From: Hypoxylon rubiginosum
Taxonomy: Eukaryota > Ascomycota > Sordariomycetes > Xylariales > Hypoxylaceae
NCBI GenBank assembly: GCA_902806565.1
Contig: CADCXA010000055.1
Coordinates: forward strand, 1,240,001 to 1,304,000
DNA: 64,000 nucleotides
Direction of reading: 5' to 3'
Numbering within the stretch: the stretch's first letter is position 1; every line of letters begins with the position of its first letter. The position numbers were made by a program, and so were the translations under genes. The notes below the pieces were generated by a model. It searched no databases, was not told where the DNA came from, and saw only the letters and a program-made list of their open reading frames with translations. Of this stretch, positions 46,285-57,776 are shown one piece after another.

Positions 46285-48140
46285 ACAAACGAATAAAGGA
46301 TAATTATTGATGTGATGTGATAGGCAATACCCTGAATGCAGGAACGTGGGGTCGCGTGGAAATGGAGGGATTGGTAGCTTTCATTGGCCGGTTGCTCTCC
46401 ATGGATCATCTCGAATTATCCAGCTGCTACATTTCTTTTAAGAAGCCTTTCTTTGCACGTTTCTTTTCTGCATCATCTTCTATACTCTCGAACGATTATC
46501 TCGTGAGGGAAAGAAAAAGGGAATAGCCATATAGCATTGACAATACCATTATCGTCACTATATGCTAAGTGGCCAAAGAATAAGCGAATTCGATATGGTA
46601 AAGAGTCTTCCCGAGTCCTCCACACGAATGGTTCCCGTTTAGAGTCCCCGAAGCATCGCTATTACCTGCCTATAACTGGCTATACCTATATGCATCTCTT
46701 TCTCGAATGCGCCTAGACTACGGATGTACGACATGGGCTTACGGGTTTACGGGCGTACGGGAGTATTCTACAAACACAAGCGACACGTCGATTCATATTA
46801 CACCAGGTTCAACTATACCCACGATACCGAAAACTGCTGACCTTTCATTATGAAGATGAATTGGTTTCTTGATCAAGACGAAAGGCCGCAGTAGGTATCT
46901 TGGAAGTTACCAATGTGATCAGCGGAGGACCGGAAATTATTTAACAAGTGGTCTGGTCCCGGACCTCCCCCTAGATTATCTCTCGGCACAGGTGAGCCGC
47001 ACAGAGCTTCCAATCTCTACGCGTTCATGCGGCCGAGAAGGATGACAGGATGACAAGCTGCAAACACCACATGAATACAAGTTGACAAGCCGTACTACAT
47101 ACCTAGGTATGTATGTAAAGGCGCTCGAGAACATCTCTCAATCATGATTTCTCGTTCTGGGACTAATCACATAACCACAATAACCACAACCTGGACTGAT
47201 ATCAACCACACTAAGAGCTAAGTAACTCAGGGATAAGGGGCTTAGTTGAACCCATATTCGGAACATAGCGATTTTGGCGCAAGCTTTCGGGAGGAACTCA
47301 TCCTTTTTTTCTTTTTTTTTTTTCTTTTGCTATGAGCTGATGTTAAAGCAAAACTGAACTCAAATGGATCGGATTCTACGATCTAGCGAGAACCGTTATC
47401 CAAGATCAAGCGGTCATCATGTCGCTTTCTTAATATTTTAAAGTCATGAACCCTAGTCGAGGGATTGCATTGTCACATTATTGCGAGATGATAACGTTGC
47501 AACAGACTACGACTTCACTTCCTTCATGATTCGTCATCTGCAGGGAATATCTCCAAGACAGACACTTATTATGAAATCCTACCTACCACCACCCTACCTT
47601 GTTACTTACACGTGGCATTAAATATTCCTGTAGATGAGAGCCCGCAGAAGATTTCGAGAGCTTCCATAACCGCAAATATTATGTATCAATAGTTTACAAT
47701 TACAAGTTGGAAGCATTCTAGGTGATGTTAAGGATGCCAGGATGCGTGCTAATTGTACCTTAACCAGTGGAGTTTTCCGTGCCTGGTCTAAAAGCATAGC
47801 CAAATGCCCCGCCACTGAGAACAACTGCAAGCGTTTCTTGGCATCTCAGGTCGGCCAAAGGAGAACGGACCACCGATGCCAAGAGCTCACCAGCTGGGGC
47901 AACCGAACGAGCAGATGGCAACAAATCAATACGTCATACGTCATTGAGCTGTTCAAAGGTGCAATCATTTTCTGGATATTCTAGATATTTTTACCGAGCC
48001 TTGCCTTGCCTTAGAGCTATTACGAAAACCGAGAAGAAGTGTAATGTGTATACTCTACTTGCTGAAGTTATCAAACACGAATCGCGTACTATTACTATCT
48101 CACAGCTATTTCGCGTCAGGCGAACGATATCATTAGCAAG

Positions 48141-49142
48141 ATGGACCTGCTCCTTTCCCTTCCCATCGTCTCCTACTTCGCGGGGCCGATGCTGACCTCA
48201 TGGTCGGGCTCGGTAAACATACTGTTCTTCTATATGACCTGGATGACCCTCGTCCTGTCGCATTCACCTCTGAAGATTGAGTTGGTCGGCACGTTAGCGG
48301 TGCGCATAGCTTTCTGGCTGGTTCCGTCCCTCTTCTTCCTGATATTCGACACGCTGGTCCCCAGCCTAGCGGAGTCCATCAAGCTCTACGGTACCTCGTC
48401 GTTACCGAGGCGAGATGCCGCCTCCCTACTCCGGCAGGTCCTCCTCGCCGTCTTCAACCTCGCGCTTAGCACCGCCGTGCAAGGCGGGATCTCCGTCGGC
48501 GCGGGGAGCCTCCTAAACCGCCCGCTCTTCAAAACCAGCACGACGCTACCGCTCCCCTGGCAGATCCTCAAGCATATATGGATGCTGTATACCGCAAGGG
48601 AAGTCCTGACATACTATATCCACCGTTTCGTCTTGCACTCGCGCGGGAGGGTAGGAAAGCTGCATAATGCATACGCGCACTCTCGCAAGAATGCCGCTCC
48701 TAACTCGCTGATGTTATACACGGACCACCCGCTACCGCTTCTCCTCCATCGTACCCTACCCGTGTACCTACCAGCTATGGTCATCCAGCCGCATCTACTC
48801 ACCTACTTCCTTTTCACGATCCTAACGACGCTAGAGGAGATGCTATCCATGTCGGGCTACAGCATCGTGCCGGGCATCATCATGGGCGGTATTGCGCGCC
48901 GAACGGCGACGCATTACGCCAGCGGCGGACGAGGTAATTACGGCGCTTGGGGTCTCTTGGATTGGGCGAGCGGCACCAGCGTCGGCAAAGACGTTCTCAA
49001 GGATATCCAGGACGAGGCCGAGAAGCACCAGGTTAAGGAGCGGGGGCAGAAGGCTGTTGGTGACACGGGCAACTTGGTACAAGATAGCATCGATGGGCTG
49101 AAGAAGGGTCGCAAGGGTCGCAAGAAGACCGCAGATTCTTGA
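48141..49142 (+). CDS. Fatty-acid-hydroxylase superfamily-like membrane protein with eroded histidine boxes
   Basis: A single-exon 333-residue protein. Hydrophobic helices lie near 3-20, 30-48, 52-75, 95-120, 140-160 and 205-230. The topology matches sterol desaturase/fatty acid hydroxylase proteins, which hold a di-iron centre with eight or so histidines. Box 1 is kept (H161-RFVL-H166). Box 2, normally of the form H-x-x-x-H-H, reads KLHNAYAHSRKN. Box 3, normally H-x-x-H-H, reads ARRTATHYASGG and is followed by NYGAWGLLDWASGTS, where a final LHGT His is also absent. The loss of several ligands suggests altered metal binding or loss of oxidase activity. The C-terminal 50 residues are Lys/Gly-rich and cytosolic. 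Probably in the endoplasmic reticulum. Confidence 0.78.
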   Translation: MDLLLSLPIVSYFAGPMLTSWSGSVNILFFYMTWMTLVLSHSPLKIELVGTLAVRIAFWLVPSLFFLIFDTLVPSLAESIKLYGTSSLPRRDAASLLRQVLLAVFNLALSTAVQGGISVGAGSLLNRPLFKTSTTLPLPWQILKHIWMLYTAREVLTYYIHRFVLHSRGRVGKLHNAYAHSRKNAAPNSLMLYTDHPLPLLLHRTLPVYLPAMVIQPHLLTYFLFTILTTLEEMLSMSGYSIVPGIIMGGIARRTATHYASGGRGNYGAWGLLDWASGTSVGKDVLKDIQDEAEKHQVKERGQKAVGDTGNLVQDSIDGLKKGRKGRKKTADS

Positions 49143-49959
49143 TCAGCTATGCCTGGTGTGATATTTCAGAGATATGCAAACGATGTATAGCTTAGCGAAC
49201 CATTTGTGGGTTGGATTAGGAAACAGCTTGGTTGGAGTTCAGCGAAAGGCGCGGCATTATTAGAGGACAATATATGTGCCTATGAGAATACGAATATACG
49301 AATATGAGACAAATAACGTGAGTCCGAATTTGGTGTTATTGGGACTGCGAGAATACAGAAACACTTGGAGTGAATAATTTTCATGAAAAGTATTGCTTTA
49401 CGGACTTTATCTCGCTGGTAATATAAGCCTAGGTAGGCAGTAGCACGCAAATAGTAAGTAATAAATAATAAAATGTAACCGTATAGCTAGCCCTATAGTT
49501 TCAAAAAGCCCGACGAGTTTCTGTTAAATTAAGAGGTAACACGATAGAGTAAAAAAGCTTCATTAACAAAATCGAAGCTTTCTGTCAAGCTCCCCACGAA
49601 TGGAGCCCCTATCGATAGCCCCCCACATTAGCTAATAGTGCCGAGGTCAGGCGTCATACTGCTACCTAGCAGCCTAGCTCAGCTGCCCCTTGACGTAGCG
49701 GGGCAATTTATCTTAACAAATTCACGATTCTAGCTTACCTAGGTACTTGAATCCCTTCGTTAAACATTAATCCGACCATCTCAGTGCTAGATTCTCTAGG
49801 TACTTTTGAAACCTCTGTTTCTATTCCCCCGCCTACTCTTAAACAGATCGATTCCAACATTCTCCTCCCACCAAACCAAGATCCTCCAACTCACGTAACA
49901 GCAACGCACCCACGCCTTCCCCAAACCAACGAGCTCTCCGACCATCAAGAAGAAAAAAA
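49143..49959. other. Spacer with a small hairpin and the UCH promoter
   Basis: A stem of AAAGCTTC and GAAGCTTT with a 12-base loop lies at 49554-49581. A CT-rich leader precedes the UCH start. Nothing else was recognised. Confidence 0.5.
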
Positions 49960-50826
49960 ATGTCCGCGACGACAAACCCGGACCCGGCGCCCGGCTCGCT
50001 CGCCTTCGTCCCGCTGGAGGCGAACCCGGAGCTGATGACGACGCTCCTGCACAAGCTGGGGCTGAGCCGAGCGCTCCAGGTGCACGACGTGTACTCGATC
50101 ACGGAGCCGGAGCTGCTCGCGTTCGTGCCGCGGCCGGCGCTCGCCGTCTTATTGGTGTTCCCCGTGTCGGCGACGTACGAGTCGGCGCGGCTGGCCGAGG
50201 ACGCGGGCGCGCCCGAGTACGCCGGGAAGGGCGAAGGCGAGCCCGTGCTCTGGTTCCGCCAGACCATCCGCAACGCCTGCGGCCTCATGGGCCTGCTGCA
50301 CGCCGTGGCCAACGGGCCTGCTAGGGGGTTTATCGGTAAGCGTCTTTGCCCTCTCCCTTTCTCTTTCGAATTTCCCCCTTTCCACTGCCAGCTAGCTATC
50401 AACCAGACGAACCAGCCAGCTAACAGACTCTCCCCCGCAGAACAAGACACCCCCCTGAACCGCCTAATCCAAGCCGCCACCCCCCTCCCCCCGACCGAGC
50501 GCTCCGCCCTCCTAGAAAAGACCCCCGAGCTCGCCGCCGCGCACCAAGAGGCCGCGAGCCGCGGCGACACGGCCGCCCCCGACGCCCAGGACGACGTGGA
50601 TCTGCACTACGTATGTTTCGTGAAGACCGAGGACGGAGACAAAGACGGCGGCACGCTGTGGGAGCTCGACGGCCGCCGCAAGGGCCCCATCGCCCGCGGT
50701 AAGCTGGCCGCCGACGAGGACGTGCTCTCCGAGAAGGCCCTGCTCTGGGGCCCCCTGAAGTTCCTCGAGCGCGGGGGCGGCGACATGCGCTTCAGCTGCG
50801 TCGCGCTTGCCGGGGCTCTGGACTGA
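49960..50826 (+). CDS. YUH1: Ubiquitin carboxyl-terminal hydrolase, UCH/peptidase C12 family
   Basis: A thiol protease that removes small adducts from the C-terminus of ubiquitin or of Nedd8/Rub1. Two exons, 49960-50335 and 50441-50826, give 253 residues, close to the family norm for Yuh1/UCH-L3. All four active-site residues are present: Q101 (RQTIRNACG, oxyanion), nucleophile C107, H181 in DLHYVCFV and D202 in ELDGRRKGP. The N-terminal FVPLEANPELMTTLLHKLGL and VHDVYSI stretches are characteristic. The crossover loop region (NRLIQAATPLPPTERSALLEKTPELAAAH) lies between C107 and H181, as expected. The intron has a GTAAGC donor and a CCCGCAG acceptor in phase 1. Cytosolic. No functional link to neighbours is evident. 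Confidence 0.95.
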   Translation: MSATTNPDPAPGSLAFVPLEANPELMTTLLHKLGLSRALQVHDVYSITEPELLAFVPRPALAVLLVFPVSATYESARLAEDAGAPEYAGKGEGEPVLWFRQTIRNACGLMGLLHAVANGPARGFIGKRLCPLPFSFEFPPFHCQLAINQTNQPANRLSPAEQDTPLNRLIQAATPLPPTERSALLEKTPELAAAHQEAASRGDTAAPDAQDDVDLHYVCFVKTEDGDKDGGTLWELDGRRKGPIARGKLAADEDVLSEKALLWGPLKFLERGGGDMRFSCVALAGALD

Positions 50827-51729
50827 TTATGTGTATACCTAGGTAGGGTAGGAGGCTTAGGTAGGCGTTGAATTGGGAGACCAAATTACGATTATGAGGT
50901 GGCGGGTGATTTACGAATCAGGGCATACGGAATGGTAGCATCACGGCGTTTTTTTTTTTTTTGGAAGAGGTTCGATTTCGGCATTTCGGACCCCCCTATT
51001 CGAACAAGTGATTGTCAATAATTAGGGGCCTCGAAAAGAATGGACATATGAAAGGTTAACTCTGTACTGGTCTAGTTCTAGCCTCGACGGGAACAACGCA
51101 AGTAATGCTGACAATCTTATGAAACATCTCGCAGTACACCCTTCAGAACAATCTAGGGGCATCTAAGCATTCCCAGGACAGGTACCAAATTTGCCCGGGT
51201 ATCATGGTGTCTGCCATGATACTTCTCCCACAATTAGGCGTCACCCACCATCCCCTTCAAAGATTCCACGAATACGTCCACCATCTGGATTGTTATCGCA
51301 GCACCGCCAACTCGAGACACCTCAAAACATGATCTGGGTCTCGTTTGCAGAGAGGCTTCTGCGGGGTGTGCACGTGGGGATCGTTTCAGCCATTCCCAAA
51401 GGTTCCAAACTGGTCGGTCGTTGGAGAGAGTGCTCAATCAGCGGAGGCGTCACAATAGGTGAGATATAGTGACAGCAAGCATGGCTATGAATCGGTGACT
51501 CGAGACACAGGGCCGGAACCAGCGGGACAGAGACGCAGGCATACATGGCGGGCTCGTGGTAGGCCATGGGCTGACAAAATGAACTGTGAAGGCAATAAGG
51601 GGAGGTCGTGTTTCTCAGTCGGCTTGGGGTGGAATTGAAGCTGAGCACCGGATCATATTAGCATGCGTACTCCGTATCTAGCACATGGTGAGAACCAAAC
51701 CCAAGCCCTAGACAAGCGTACTAGAACAC
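50827..51729. other. Convergent spacer with an extended T run
   Basis: Both neighbours end here. A T run lies at about 50949-50962 and TACCTAGGTAGG near 50837. A later minus-strand exon of the next gene is possible because its GTGAGT-like end is ambiguous, but I see no convincing coding sequence. Confidence 0.45.
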
Positions 51730-53527
51730 TCACCCTCTTCTCGACCACGACGCGGCGCGCTTTGGAAAAGGTCGCGAGTCATCCATGTTGAACCCAAGTT
51801 CTTCGCACCACGGAGAGACGCAGCGACTCGCTGATATCCTAAGTGGAGAATAGCCCCGAGAAGGAGGTTGTGTGACGGCAAACTCGGGAGGGGAAGTCGA
51901 CTCCAGGTTGCGAGGGATATGACCTCGTGTGGTGGTCATAGGCCAGTCTCTGTTACCGTCCAAGCCGTGGCTGACAGAGCCACCATTCTCGCCGTTCTCC
52001 TGTTGTTTTCCTGGTGCAGCTGGTCTCTCAGATGGAGCCGGGTGGGGAGCGAAGCTGCAGGGCAACGCCTTGTCGGTTGGCGGATTTCCTCCTGCGGACG
52101 ATTTGGGGTCCAGAAAGTGACGTATATGCGTGTCGATGTGCTCTGCGATATGGTCAAGTAGCTGCTGGTCCTCTGGAGAGGGGTCCTGGGGGGGTTCCTG
52201 TGCAGCATGAGACTCAGTCTCGCTTTTCATCCCGATTAATGTTTTCGCAGCCTCGGTGAGGTCACGGAAAGAAGGCAAGCCCTGCCAATTCTCCAACGAC
52301 TTCTTCAAGAACTCCACTGTCCCCTGCTCCTCGGGATTCTGACAGATCTTACATCCAGGGTGTGGATGGGGATCAGCAGCTGCAGAAGTGTTGGTACCAA
52401 GAGGAAGATCTGAAGGAAGATCTGGAGGAGGTGAAGCGACCTTCTTCCCCTTGCTGCTTTTCTTCTCCTTCTCCTTGCGGCGCTGCTCCTTACGTTCCTT
52501 TTCCTTCTGCTTCTTTGCCTCTTCCTTCTCCTTCTTGAGCCTCTTCTTTTCCTCCTTCTCCTTGGCCTTCTTTTCCTTTTGAGCCTTCTTGGCTTCCTCT
52601 TTCTCTATTTTCGCCTTCTCCTTGTCGTCTTTGGGTTTCTTGTCTTGACTTGACATCGGCTCGACTATCGTGGGGATAGGTGGAGGCCCAATAGGTTCTG
52701 GAGGAAGGTCATTCTCTTTACCAGAGGGCTTCCTAGAGACACCTGGATCTGGCTCGTCCTGGTGTTCATGTTTGACGATGCTTTGGAAGGTGCTGAACGC
52801 CCGTTGGACGCTATGGGTGACCTTTCCTCGCAGGGTTCCTGCGGTTTCGTCATCTGCAGGCTGATGGTCTGACGGAATAAGTGTTAGCTAGGAGGCTTTG
52901 AGATGGATCATCTTTGGCAAACCATGTGGACGGGCATCCGAAGGCTTTTCTACGAAAATATTGTTAGCCGTAGATAATAATACGGACAGAACGACGACCT
53001 ACTCCCCGGGTGAACCTTAGAAGCTTCGCCTATGAATTGTCAGTGTCTGGTGTCCCACTCGCGCAAGGGAAGAACCAATCGTGCTCGAGCTCTTTTGGGG
53101 TTTCCTCATGCTCCTCTGGTTTCTCTGATTTCTTACGCTTCTTGGGAGTATCTAATTGTTCAATCTCAATTGGCTGCGGATCGACAGAGAATATTACTCG
53201 AGACGTTGGTGATAGGTTTGGACTCTCGGGATGATGCGCAAGATCATCTAGCTCGGGCTCGGGGGAATCGCCACGCCAGCTACAGACTTCATCATGGTGC
53301 TGAATATGATGATCTGTGTGGTGACCTAGGTCATCGAGCTCGGGCTCAGGGCTGTCGCCTCGCCAGCTGCAGTTCTTAGCGGCTTCTGCCTTGGCTTCTC
53401 GCTGTGCTTCGGACATGGCGTTTCCGTCGAGGCAAGATGACATAAACAGTGCGTCTCTGGACCCTTCTTCAGCGAACTGTTGCTGTAAGACAAAAAGATT
53501 GGGTCCAGAAAGAGGCAACTGAGGCAT
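51730..53527 (-). CDS. Lysine-rich unknown protein with an internal duplication and two 27-base exons
   Basis: I do not recognise this gene. My model has four exons, 53137-53527, 53003-53029, 52923-52949 and 51730-52868, all joined in phase 1, giving 527 residues. Near residues 50-95 a unit CSWRGDSPEPELDDL-x-HH occurs twice. A highly charged K/E/R stretch of about 75 residues (starting near SSQDKKPKDDKEKAK) is likely a coiled coil or single alpha-helix. Then comes a Pro-rich linker with HPGCKICQNPEEQG, which has only two Cys and is not a zinc finger by itself. The C-terminus is disordered. The first donor (GTAAGA at 53136) is chosen over a 29-base alternative. The last codons lie beside GTGAGT, so a further 3' exon could exist. 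Expression evidence would settle the structure. Confidence 0.6.
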
Positions 53528-56500
53528 TGATCCAGAAATATGTTACATTTAATATATTCTACATAGGTTGTGTCTGTGTAGGAAATTCTGTGAAGTGGTT
53601 GAGAGGATACAAGCAACGGGATAGTAGGAGGTGAGAGACGCATTCTACAGATTATGAGAGCTCTGTCACTTCGACCCTGCCAGTAATTGTATTATTGTCT
53701 CTCGTACGAAAGGGCCAAGTAGTAGGCGCTCTTTCATTCTAGCAAACGTTATGTATATACAAGAAATCGCAATCTAGTAGTGGTGGTTTCGCTACGTACT
53801 AGGTAGGAAAGAGCAGGCATAGAGGGAAGCATAACGTCATGGGGGATATACACAAGTTATCTCATAAGAATTTATTATTTATTACTTAGCCGAATGAAAG
53901 AACAACTTTGACTTGAAGTCCTGATATCTCGTCTGCCAAGGCTAATGCTGAATGCTGAATAAGGTAAGGAATTGCTCCTTTTTCTCCCCCTTTTCTCCCT
54001 TTTCTCTGCTCTTCGAGATCTAACATGACGAAACTACATAAACCGACTATGATATTAATGCTTATATACCTCCCGATTTAAGTAACACGAGCATCAAGAT
54101 AATATAGTTGTATAAGTAACATGAAAGCTTCTACCTACATGAAGAATTTCTAATGTGACCTAACAAATATTGTACGGTGTATATGTCTCTGCAGTGAGTT
54201 GAATAAAAGCTCTGCCTCTGGTAATTCTTTGAGACCCTAGATAATATTGGATTTCTAACGCTTACACATGTGCAGCTCAGCCTTCCAAGGTCCATTAACC
54301 AACACGTACGAGCGTAAGAGTGAACTTGCAATAATGCAACGCAAGGGTCCCGCGATCCGAGTAATTCGGAAGGCGTAATTACTCGGGAGCAATATTGGAT
54401 AGATGCCCTTGAAAAGGTATTGTATAGCCATTGGAACGGAAATATCACAGGTGTTCTCTCCCACTTGAGTGAACTTGAATATATGACGATATTGCATCTC
54501 TTCCTTACAAGTTATAAATAGATGTTTGCAATTTGGAAACAGTTTCAAGGACGAAGAATATATCCACGCCCCTCCAAGACCTCCCTACAAGATTGAATGT
54601 CAGCAGGTGTCGTTTTTAGTTGATGCACCTTGTCTAACGCCACATTAGGATCGCGCACAATCAGATCACTGAGGTCTCCTGGCAGCCCTGGATGAGCATA
54701 ATTACTGACGGATCGTCATGAAGTACGCCTATTCCATGGTCTATCCATGCGGGAAATGCTTGTCTTGGGGCGGTAGAATGGTTACATCGCGAGACGGGAT
54801 ATCTAAGATTTCTTTTTACGGGATCACGTATTCCGTAATGATCACCGAGCGAATGGCTTTGCCTCCAGCCCGTCAGCCCGTTTGTTACGCTACCTGGAGA
54901 AAGCAAGAAAATCTAATCGCGTAGTCCACCGGCTAGCGTATAACTGCGTCTGTGCGCATGGCAAACTGAAGACACAGTGTGACATATTGGGACCAACATC
55001 TCGGAACTTATCGTGGCCGCCTGCAAAGAATCAAACAATAGCGACGCTAATAGACGTATAGCTTTCGATAGTTCGATCTCAAGCTCACCAAGATTAGATG
55101 GTTTAGGACACAGACTACGTACATGGTGCCCTCGAAGTAAAGACATGTCTAATGTTGTGCTGAAGGTCGTGGTCCACGTGGAATACGCAAGAAAGACCTT
55201 AGCAGCCCCAGCTAAGATCTACAGCAACGTGGGCTGCATTGCAGTCCGTCTTGCATCTAAAGTCGTAGTAAAGTATAATAATCAGGGGCTTTTCTGTCCA
55301 CAATAGGAACTAAAACCTCGAGCATGTTCAAGGCTATCCCGAAAGAAAGAAAAAAAAAAAAACTAGAGGAGAGAAAAGAATGATGTCGATACCCGTGCCT
55401 ATTAACCGTTCGGAACAATCTTACCGTAGATGGACCCAAGGGAATGGTCGAGACATGCCAACCTGGGGTTACTTTACCGATTTCCGCCTGGAATCTATCA
55501 AGTTGACTCCTCTATCGAAAACATCGTATGATCGCTTAGATCAACCAAACGGATGTTTAGCATCTGGTATTACGCGAGCCTAGACTTCAACTTTCCTCAC
55601 TAATGACGCCGCCTAGGAGATACTAGGAGATAAGTTGAGAATAGATAGCTGCAGTAGTTGATCGAACCGGACTAGAAGCTCTAGCGCGCCTTCAACTCTC
55701 CGAAGTCTTGGCTCTGCAATGTGATGAGAGTGTCCAGCATTAAACTATAGACCTGCTTCCATGCTGTCATCTAGTCGGCTGATCGGCTCCTTGATTGAGG
55801 GTAAAAGGAGGTGAATATAGTTGGGTATTTCTCTTAAGTTTTGGCAATCAAAAGCTTTTATTGCGGCTCTAAGCACTGGGACAATTTATAATTTTTACGG
55901 TACCGTAAATGGATGTGACAATTAATTTTCGGTATATACCAAACGAAGATCATAGCGCGGTCCCGTTATCAATAACTGTATTTTATAAGGGGATAAGGGG
56001 TAAAGGAACGATAAAATCAAACTGCGAACGAACTACTTCGTACCCCGGGTAGCTAACCGAATGTAGGTAGCTTTTTTGCTTCTTAGCTCAGGTACCTTAT
56101 CAGGGATGATGACGCTACCGAATCCCCCTTATTCCGATTTCTACATCCCAGCCGAAGAATTCATCCTTCTCGAAACTTTGATGTTGTACAGACTATCCCG
56201 TCTTGGTGTTGAAACGGAATTGCTTGATTCTTTTCTTGACGCGAGGGGAATATTGCGCATCTGCGCGTCTGGGCATCTCAATTCTCGTCACCCCCTTTTT
56301 GCGGCGAGTTCGGCTATCTATAAAATAGGAAAAAATTCTAGGGTAGGATAATAGGATCCGAGGGAATCAATAAGTTGAAAACCGGGCAACATTTCATTGG
56401 TTTAGGTTGTTTTCCCCTCGAGGATCGGCTATCTCTAATGCATATCTGCCGTGTAGAAACACGGTTCCTGAGAGGGGGCTGATCCCCTGTTCCCGGACTA

Positions 56501-57776
56501 CACAGTAATAGCAAAAAATGCAATCAGATCCTATTACAACAGCGACATGGTATAGGTAGATCATCCCTCGACTTTCGAGATTGAACTTATCTGCAAGACC
56601 ATACCTAGGGTACGTACCTAGATGTAAAGAGCAGGACTCTAAATATCTCCGTCGTCTCTTCGGTCAAGCCATATAACCCCACAGATGCTTCGGCTAGTCA
56701 CATAGAGATGCTCGTCATAAGTTGAAACTATCGAACTGGGCCCTGTAGTACATGGAAGTACTTCCTAATCAAGCTTCCTATCCTAGGGATGCTGGGATTG
56801 TACGTATAAAAAAAAGCTAGGTGGCGCTTTTGATCCGACAAACGTCTCAAAAAGGTTTGTCTGACCTCGCCTCAACCATAGCCTACGTACCTATGTAATA
56901 TAATCTCAGGTACGAGTAGGAATATCTACCGCAAACGACGATGAAGCTGGGCCCGGAGTGGCGACGGCTACCTGCATCTGCTTCATGGCGGCAGGGTTGC
57001 GCGACATACAGGTCCATGTGTTCCAAACGAGCGTGTCTCAACGACCAATGGCGTCTCAAATAAGCGGCCGAGGATGATGTGAGTGGGTGAGTGGGGGGTG
57101 TGTGGCCAGGTAGGAAAGTGGGCTAGTACGAGCTATCGCGAGAAGGAAAAAAAGATGGATACAAATCGATGCAGATGTATGGCGCAAACGCAAGGTACCA
57201 AGTGTAAGGGTGTAGGGTGGTTTAACCTGCAGGTATTCCCATTTCCCCCCTTTAGGTGTACGGTCCCTTAGGTACGGTAGCAACACCTAGGGGTAGATAC
57301 CTAAATCTACGAAGCCGACATACTACTACTACATGTATCAATGTTTACTACACTCGTTCGGTACATGATAGCACATGATACAACAAATATCACCTAATAG
57401 GGCGTCCCAAGAAGTGTCTTCATTCAGCCTTAAAGGTTATCAAGGCACCCCATACCCTTGCACGACTCCGTTTTCTTGCCTTCTCTTTTCTCTCCTTTCC
57501 AACTTGTTCCTTTCTTCCACACATTCACACATTCACTCGACCTATTCCTCTTCCTCTACTTAACTTTCCCTTCGTCATCTTCTTATTTTCATATTACTTC
57601 ATTTTTAATTTGTACCATGAAACGGTAACTAGGGCAACTATTCCGTACTCTTCGTGAACCCACACACCCCGTGTCCTCTCAAGACAGCAACCAGAGACAA
57701 GAGAAGTAAGGGAGAGATAATTCGGCGTATTCTATGAGAATCAACAGCTTCGCCTATGGGTCCCTAATTCTCAAAG
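53528..57776. other. 4.2-kb gene-poor divergent spacer
   Basis: The largest gene-free block in the window. It holds T/C-rich runs (about 53972-54005), an A run (55348-55360), a GGTACCGTA palindrome-like patch near 55897 and TAGG motifs near 56606-56622 and 57266-57300. A pyrimidine-rich 300-base leader (about 57460-57600) precedes the next gene. An 81-codon frame from ATG 56106 is open but has no recognisable similarity, so I do not call it. Confidence 0.45.

Larger units (their letters stand above)
44654..48140. other. 3.5-kb spacer with short tandem repeats, no gene recognised
   Basis: Divergent promoters lie at both ends. Inside are a doubled 12-mer (45450-45473), a tripled 9-mer (46258-46284), three TACGGG units near 46738-46762 and a T-rich tract at about 47304-47330. 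The short open frames do not look coding. No RNA gene was recognised. Confidence 0.5.

Noticed and set aside
53008..53060. A 29-base intron in the lysine-rich gene
   Set aside because: Too short for a spliceosomal intron; the stronger GTAAGA donor upstream gives a normal 107-base intron in the same phase.
54131..55306. Several 70-105-codon frames on both strands
   Set aside because: Start in TTG/GTG or lack any recognisable motif; best explained as chance frames.
56106..56351. 81-codon open frame from an ATG in the 4.2-kb spacer
   Set aside because: Somewhat protein-like but isolated; no family resemblance and no supporting signals.
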